DNA of 64,000 nucleotides from Cephalotus follicularis (Eukaryota; Streptophyta; Magnoliopsida; Oxalidales; Cephalotaceae). The stretch lies in assembly GCA_001972305.1 (NCBI GenBank), contig BDDD01002136.1, positions 136,617 through 200,616 of the forward strand, written 5' to 3'. Both the position numbers and the translations under genes were made by a program. Below the pieces are notes generated by a model. That model had not been told where the DNA came from. It made no database searches and saw nothing but the letters and a program-made list of their open reading frames with translations. This document shows, one piece after another, positions 59,397-64,000 of the stretch. Position 1 is the first letter of the stretch, and every line of letters begins with the position of its first letter.

Positions 59397-61187
59397 CTAT
59401 AATTCAATATCCACTATCTGTGTATCTCTAATCCGATCAAGCAATGCAGGTTGCACCTGAATATGGGAAAGAGTCATACAAGATAGCTTACGACTCAATG
59501 CATCTGCAACGACATTTGCTTTTCCAGGATGGTATTCAATGTGACAATCATAATCATTAAGAAGCTCAAACCATCTCCTTTGTCTCATGTTCAATTCCTT
59601 CTGTGAAAAGAGATATGTCAAACTTTTATGATCAGTAAAAACTGTGAACTTGGTCCCATAAAGGTAGTGGCGCCATTTTCCAAGAGCAAAGACAATGGCC
59701 GCCAGCTCCAAGTCATACACTGGGTAGTTTTCCTCATGTGGTTTGATCTTCCTCGATGCATATGCAATCACTTTGCCGTATTGCATAAGAACACAACCAA
59801 GCCCCTTTCCAGAAGCATCGGTGTATACAACAAAGTCTTTGTTCCCGTCTGGTAAGGCTAGTACAGGAGCGAAAATCAATCTGTCTTTCAGCTCTTGAAA
59901 ACTTCTTTCACAATCACTAACCCATACAAAGGCAGCGTTCTTCTGTGTCAATCTGGTTAACGGTGTTGCAATACGGGAAAATCCCTCAACAAACCGACGA
60001 TAATACCCTGCTAAACCCAAGAAGCTTCAAACTTCGGAAGCATTCGTCAGTCGTTTCCAATATTTCACTACCTCTACTTTCGATGGATCTACTGATAAAC
60101 CGTCAGCAGAAACAATATGCCCTAGAAAAGCAAACTCTGATAGCCAAAACTCGCACTTGTCGAATTTGGCATACAGTCGGTGATCCCTCAAGGTTTGCAA
60201 TACAATATAGAGGTGCTGGGCATGCTCCTCATCGGTCCTAGAATAGACCAAGAGGTCGTCAATGAACACTACAATGAACTGATCCAAATACTATCTGAAC
60301 ACTCGATTCATCAGGTCCATGAAAGCCATAGGAGCATTAGTGACACCAAAAGGCATAACTAAGAACTCATAATGGCCATATCTCTATCTGAAAGCCGTCT
60401 TCAGAATATCCTCCGGTCTGACTTTCAACTGGTGGTAGCCCGATCTCAAGTCGAGCTTAGAAAACACTGTCGCTCCTCTAAGCTGGTCGAACAGCTGGTC
60501 AATGTGAGGTAAAGGGTACTTATTCTTCACTGTAACTTTATTGAGTTGTCGGTAGTCAATACACATACGGAGCGATCCATCTTTCTTCTTGACAAAAAGA
60601 ACGGGTGCTCCCCAGGGTGAAGCACTAGGTCTTATAAAACCTTTGTCGAGAAGATTCTGTAACTGTATCTTTAACTCTTTCAATTCTATCGGTGCCATTC
60701 GGTACGGTGCTCGAGAAATCGGTGCAGTTCCCGGTATCAAACCAATCACAAATTCTATCTCTCGATTTGGCTGCAACAATGTCAAATCTCGAGGAAAAAC
60801 ATCTCCAAACTCGCAAACCACTGGAATATCCTTCAGTTCCGGCCGCCATCTGTCAGTATCAAGCACATGTGCCAGAAACCCCTGGCATCCCTGTCGTAAC
60901 AATCTGTCCGCATGCAAAGCTGAAATCATCTGAACAAACAATGGCTCTAAGGTGCCAAGAAACCGAAAAGGTGGTCGTCCTGGAGGACTAAAAACCACTA
61001 CTTTCTGATGACAATCCACCTGAGCAAAGCTAGCAGACAACCAATCCATGCCGAGAATCACATCTATGCAATCCATCGGTAAAACAATAAGATCAGCTAA
61101 CAAGCAACGATCATCAATCCCAATAATACAATCTCTACACACTCGATCGGTGGTCGCTGACTCACCGAGAGGTGTGGATACCTTCAA
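59397..61187 (-). pseudogene. Chromovirus C protease remnant, reverse transcriptase and RNase H
   Basis: Single frame with stops at 60384-60386, 60291-60293 and 60027-60029. The protease keeps only its C-terminal half ([23 protein letters not shown]); the segment with the catalytic Asp-Ser/Thr-Gly is deleted at about 61187-61195, where the gag and pol frames also change. [62 protein letters not shown], catalytic [23 protein letters not shown]. RNase [65 protein letters not shown]. No frameshift in over 3 kb of pol, only nonsense codons. Confidence 0.9.
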
Positions 61188-61200
61188 TCACAACATCTGA

Positions 61201-62187
61201 TCATGCTGTAGCACTCGGTTCCATAGTAAACACTCTAGCCTGAACTGTTGGAGCAGAACTCATAGGCTGCTTCCCCCTGGACTGCGAAGTCCCACGGGAA
61301 GAAGACGGTACACTAGCTGTCGGTCGTTGTGGAGGCGGTGCCCGCTGTGTCTGATCAAATCCTCTAGGACGAGAACTCCGAGGACAATCTCTAGCAATGT
61401 GGTCGGGACCACCACAAACCAAGCAATGGCCCAAGAACCATCTACAATTCTTAGAAGTATGGTTGGTCTTCTGACAATGCACACAAGGAACCGTAGCACT
61501 TTGATTACCACTCTCAGAAAGTCTGGAGGGTGTACCCTCACTAGGTGCTGAAGATCGACCTCCTCGACGTGCGTTCCTCAATCTGCCTCTCCTCTGAGAA
61601 CGGGACAGATTCCCGCTATCCTGATTACTACCCTGAGAACCAGGTGAGGGGCTACTATCAGTCTTCTATGATTTAGCACTGCCACTATCACTACCACTTT
61701 GCCAAGAAGAATGAGTAAGCCTGGTACGGGCTGCATTACTCATCAGTTTAGCCTCAGCTGTAATATCCTCAAGCTACATAGCTCGAGAAGAAATATCTGA
61801 TATAGAGGTCAACTCCAAGGGAGTCAATTGTCTCCTCAAATCCAATCTCAGTCCCCGAAGGAACTTCTTTGCTCTACGCTCTTGGCCCTCCACTAAGTAT
61901 GGGGCAGATCGGGCTAATTGCATGAATCTCGCCTCATACTTAGCAACTGTCATGTTTCCTTGTACCAAGTTAGCAAATTCAATCTCTCTTCTGTCTATCT
62001 CTACCTGATGGTAGTACCTTGCATAGTATTCTTTTTTGAAGGCATCCCAAGAGCAGACTGTACCATTCCTTGTCCAATCTGTATGAAGCATAGCCCACCA
62101 GTGCTTGGCTTCTCCTTGGAGCATATACACTGCCAATACCAATCTCTGTTCATCAGCACATCCCATGACCTCAAAAATCTTTTCCAA
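61201..62187 (-). pseudogene. Chromovirus C gag, N-terminus missing
   Basis: Retrotransposon gag domain: MEKIFEVMGCADEQRLVLAVYMLQGEAKHWW, AFKKEYYARYYHQVE, FANLVQGNMTVAKYEARFMQLA. Then a Ser/Arg-rich linker and two zinc knuckles, CVHCQKTNHTSKNC and CLVCGGPDHIARDC (both CX2CX4HX4C). Stops at 61774-61776 and about 61668. In this family some 80-100 residues normally precede MEKIFEVM. Here only about 100 bp of non-coding DNA separate this Met from the primer site, so the gag start has been deleted. The frame ends SATA-stop at 61201. Confidence 0.85.
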
Positions 62188-62285
62188 TAACTATATCACG
62201 AATAAGCAAAAACATATATCATGCAAATCCATTCAGTCAATCTCAATCAATGCAATAATATACTTAGCTAGCAGGCCGACCAATG

Positions 62286-62297
62286 TCTCTGATACCA
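62286..62297 (-). promoter_or_regulatory. Primer binding site, initiator tRNA-Met type (chromovirus C)
   Basis: TGGTATCAGAGA on the minus strand, three bases after the LTR end TGTTACA. It is complementary to the 3' end of initiator tRNA-Met, the usual primer of chromoviruses and many copia elements. It establishes minus orientation and the right LTR boundary at 62301. Confidence 0.85.
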
Positions 62298-62300
62298 TAA

Positions 62301-64000
62301 TGTAACACCCCGTGCTCGCAGGGCGGACACGTGGCATTACTCTCAATCCAATACACAATACAATGGTCGGGACTAGTAATATAAATATACGGAAAACTTA
62401 AAATTTTACAATACATAACACTTGCGAAAGATACAATACAATCCATCCAAAAAGTACAAAGAAAATCTTTTACAATACAGTCTTTTACAATACATTATCA
62501 ATCCTTCAATACAATATTACAATACAGTACATTCCAAATTTCACTACAATCTCATAACCAGTCCCGCGGTACCAAGGTAGTCATGCGATCAATCGAGTCT
62601 TCAATCCTTCTGTCCACTGCTACCTGCTGCCCTACTTATGCCGCACACAAAGGTACAACACAGCCCCACTCCGAAGGATGGGGTTAGCCACACTGTCTAA
62701 GCAGAAACCCCATGCAGCATGTATGCATGTACAATGTGTAATATCGGTGACAGTCAATACAATATCAATGTGCGGTGTACAATATCAATGCATGACATGG
62801 CAAATGTACATGTACAATTGGCGATCAGACTACTCGTATGACAATGACCCATAACAGAGCATACGGATAGGATCTATAACAGACAATCAATCAATGGTAG
62901 ACACTCAATGGTGGTGTATGAAACATCCAATCAATCAATCAATATCCTATAGAGCGTGGGACCGGGTCAATACAATGTCAATCGGTTAGCGGTGATCAAT
63001 CCCACGGAAGGTAGTCCTTCAAAAAGGGTGGGAGATCTATCTACGGTTCTCAGATTGATCAGGTCTGGGACTCAAAGATCTTCCAGCCTATGGCTGAATC
63101 AATACAGTCTCGATGAGCTACAACCGAGGGAGCTACTGATACCGTTAGGGAGCCACGGCCTCAAGGGAGCATCAATCGACAATCAATCGGTACCGCTCGT
63201 CAGCGGGTCAATACAATACAATAAATGAAATGATCAGTGAAATAGGTGGACAGAGTCAATGACCTAACATGCCGACACGAATCATAAGGTCGCTCTATAG
63301 GATCCATACAATACAATCAATCAATAAAGTCAAGACAATATTGGGTAAAGTCAATAAGTGGTGGTGTATAATGGAGAAATGCGAACGTGGGTCCATCGTA
63401 CCGACTTAGGCTCGTAACAACACTCACGACTCAAGCAATCGATCAATGTATCAATACAACGTCGAAGCAAGGCCAATAAGTGGTGGTGCCTAATGGAGGG
63501 ATGGGAACGTGTATCCATTTTACCGACTTAGACTCATAACAACACTCATGACTCAAGCAATCAATCGGTCAATGCAATCATTAAAACTGTTTACAAACAC
63601 TTGAACACCTCAAGTGAGGCTCCGGTCAACTGGCAAAGTGAAAAGAAGTGGAAAACTAACTTTAAAACAATTAAAAACTCCTTTCTGTACATTAGGCGTC
63701 GATATCTTTGGTGAAAGACATCGACTCCTCTTTAAAACGATGGAAAGATGTCGATGTCTTTTAAAGACATCGATGTCTTTCCCTATTTATGTAGAGAATT
63801 GGCCAAAGACGTCGACGTCCTTGGAGAAAGGCGTCGATGCTTTTTGATAAAAACAGCCTGAGAATGCGCATCGATGTTCGGCATCGATGTCTTTCCAGGG
63901 GCGAGACATCTCGAGGCAAAGACGTCGACGCCTTTGAAAGAAGTTGATGTCTTTGCTGCAGAATCAAGGATATAGCACTCAGATGAAAAATACATCGACG
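62301..64000 (-). mobile_element. Chromovirus C, 5' LTR, cut by the window end
   Basis: Matches the left LTR base for base in order, including the ~122-bp duplication and the palindrome cluster, at the same offset (about 1393 bp from the edge to the first TCGA motif in both). About 750 bp should lie beyond base 64000. The two LTRs differ at scattered sites and by small indels near 62390-62400, so the insertion is not brand new. Confidence 0.88.
63694..64000. promoter_or_regulatory. TCGA palindrome cluster in the right chromovirus LTR
   Basis: Counterpart of 56908-57250, cut by the window end. Individual motifs differ between the two LTRs at CpG or adjacent positions (for example GTCGAAGTCC on the left against GTCGACGTCC on the right near 63810), while spacing is conserved. 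Confidence 0.6.

Overview
The window looks like nuclear heterochromatin from a flowering plant. I see no intact host gene, no rRNA or tRNA gene, and nothing bacterial. The evidence is a mix of plant retroelement lineages (Ty1/copia including a Sirevirus, Athila-like Ty3/gypsy, a Tekay/Del-like chromovirus, an L1-type LINE with a DUF4283-type ORF1) around about 40 kb of satellite DNA. The species cannot be named from the sequence.

Layout. 1-2.3 kb: copia element with gag joined directly to the end of pol. 2.3-3.8 kb: unassigned LTR-like DNA with palindromic motifs, hairpins and a TATA box. 3.8-10.8 kb: decayed Athila-like element A (LTR, tRNA-Asp primer site, gag, integrase, purine tract, LTR) with a 5'-truncated Sirevirus (5.8-9.3 kb) in its middle. 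10.8-51.5 kb: satellite array with a 401-bp unit made of four ~100-bp monomers. It is broken by an LTR fragment at 24.0 kb, a 278-bp solo LTR at 27.7 kb, a 299-bp Sirevirus solo LTR at 33.0 kb, a 5.7-kb LINE at 38.1 kb, and two copies of a small A-tailed insert at 49.1 and 49.7 kb. 51.5-52.4 kb: 896-bp LTR. 52.7-55.5 kb: Athila-like element B (LTR, primer site, gag). 55.5-64.0 kb: minus-strand chromovirus C with two ~2.4-kb LTRs, the right one running off the window.

Three observations stand out. (1) The array is a large, old imperfect palindrome. It reads + before ~24.0 kb and - after ~24.5 kb, each arm carries a ~0.95-kb inverted block, and the four inversion breakpoints match as mirror-image pairs (14.27/31.73 kb and 15.22/30.77 kb). 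(2) Clusters of a near-palindromic motif, consensus AAAGACRTCGAYGTCTTT, occur inside LTRs of unrelated families (Sirevirus, Athila-like, chromovirus) and in the 3-kb region, and nowhere in the satellite. (3) Three independent retroelement insertions have target-site duplications that lie side by side in one 20-bp stretch of the 401-bp unit.

No operon-like cooperation exists here. The coding sequences are remnants of retrotransposon gag, protease, reverse transcriptase, RNase H, integrase and LINE endonuclease domains. All carry stops, frameshifts or deletions, so none of the elements appears autonomous.
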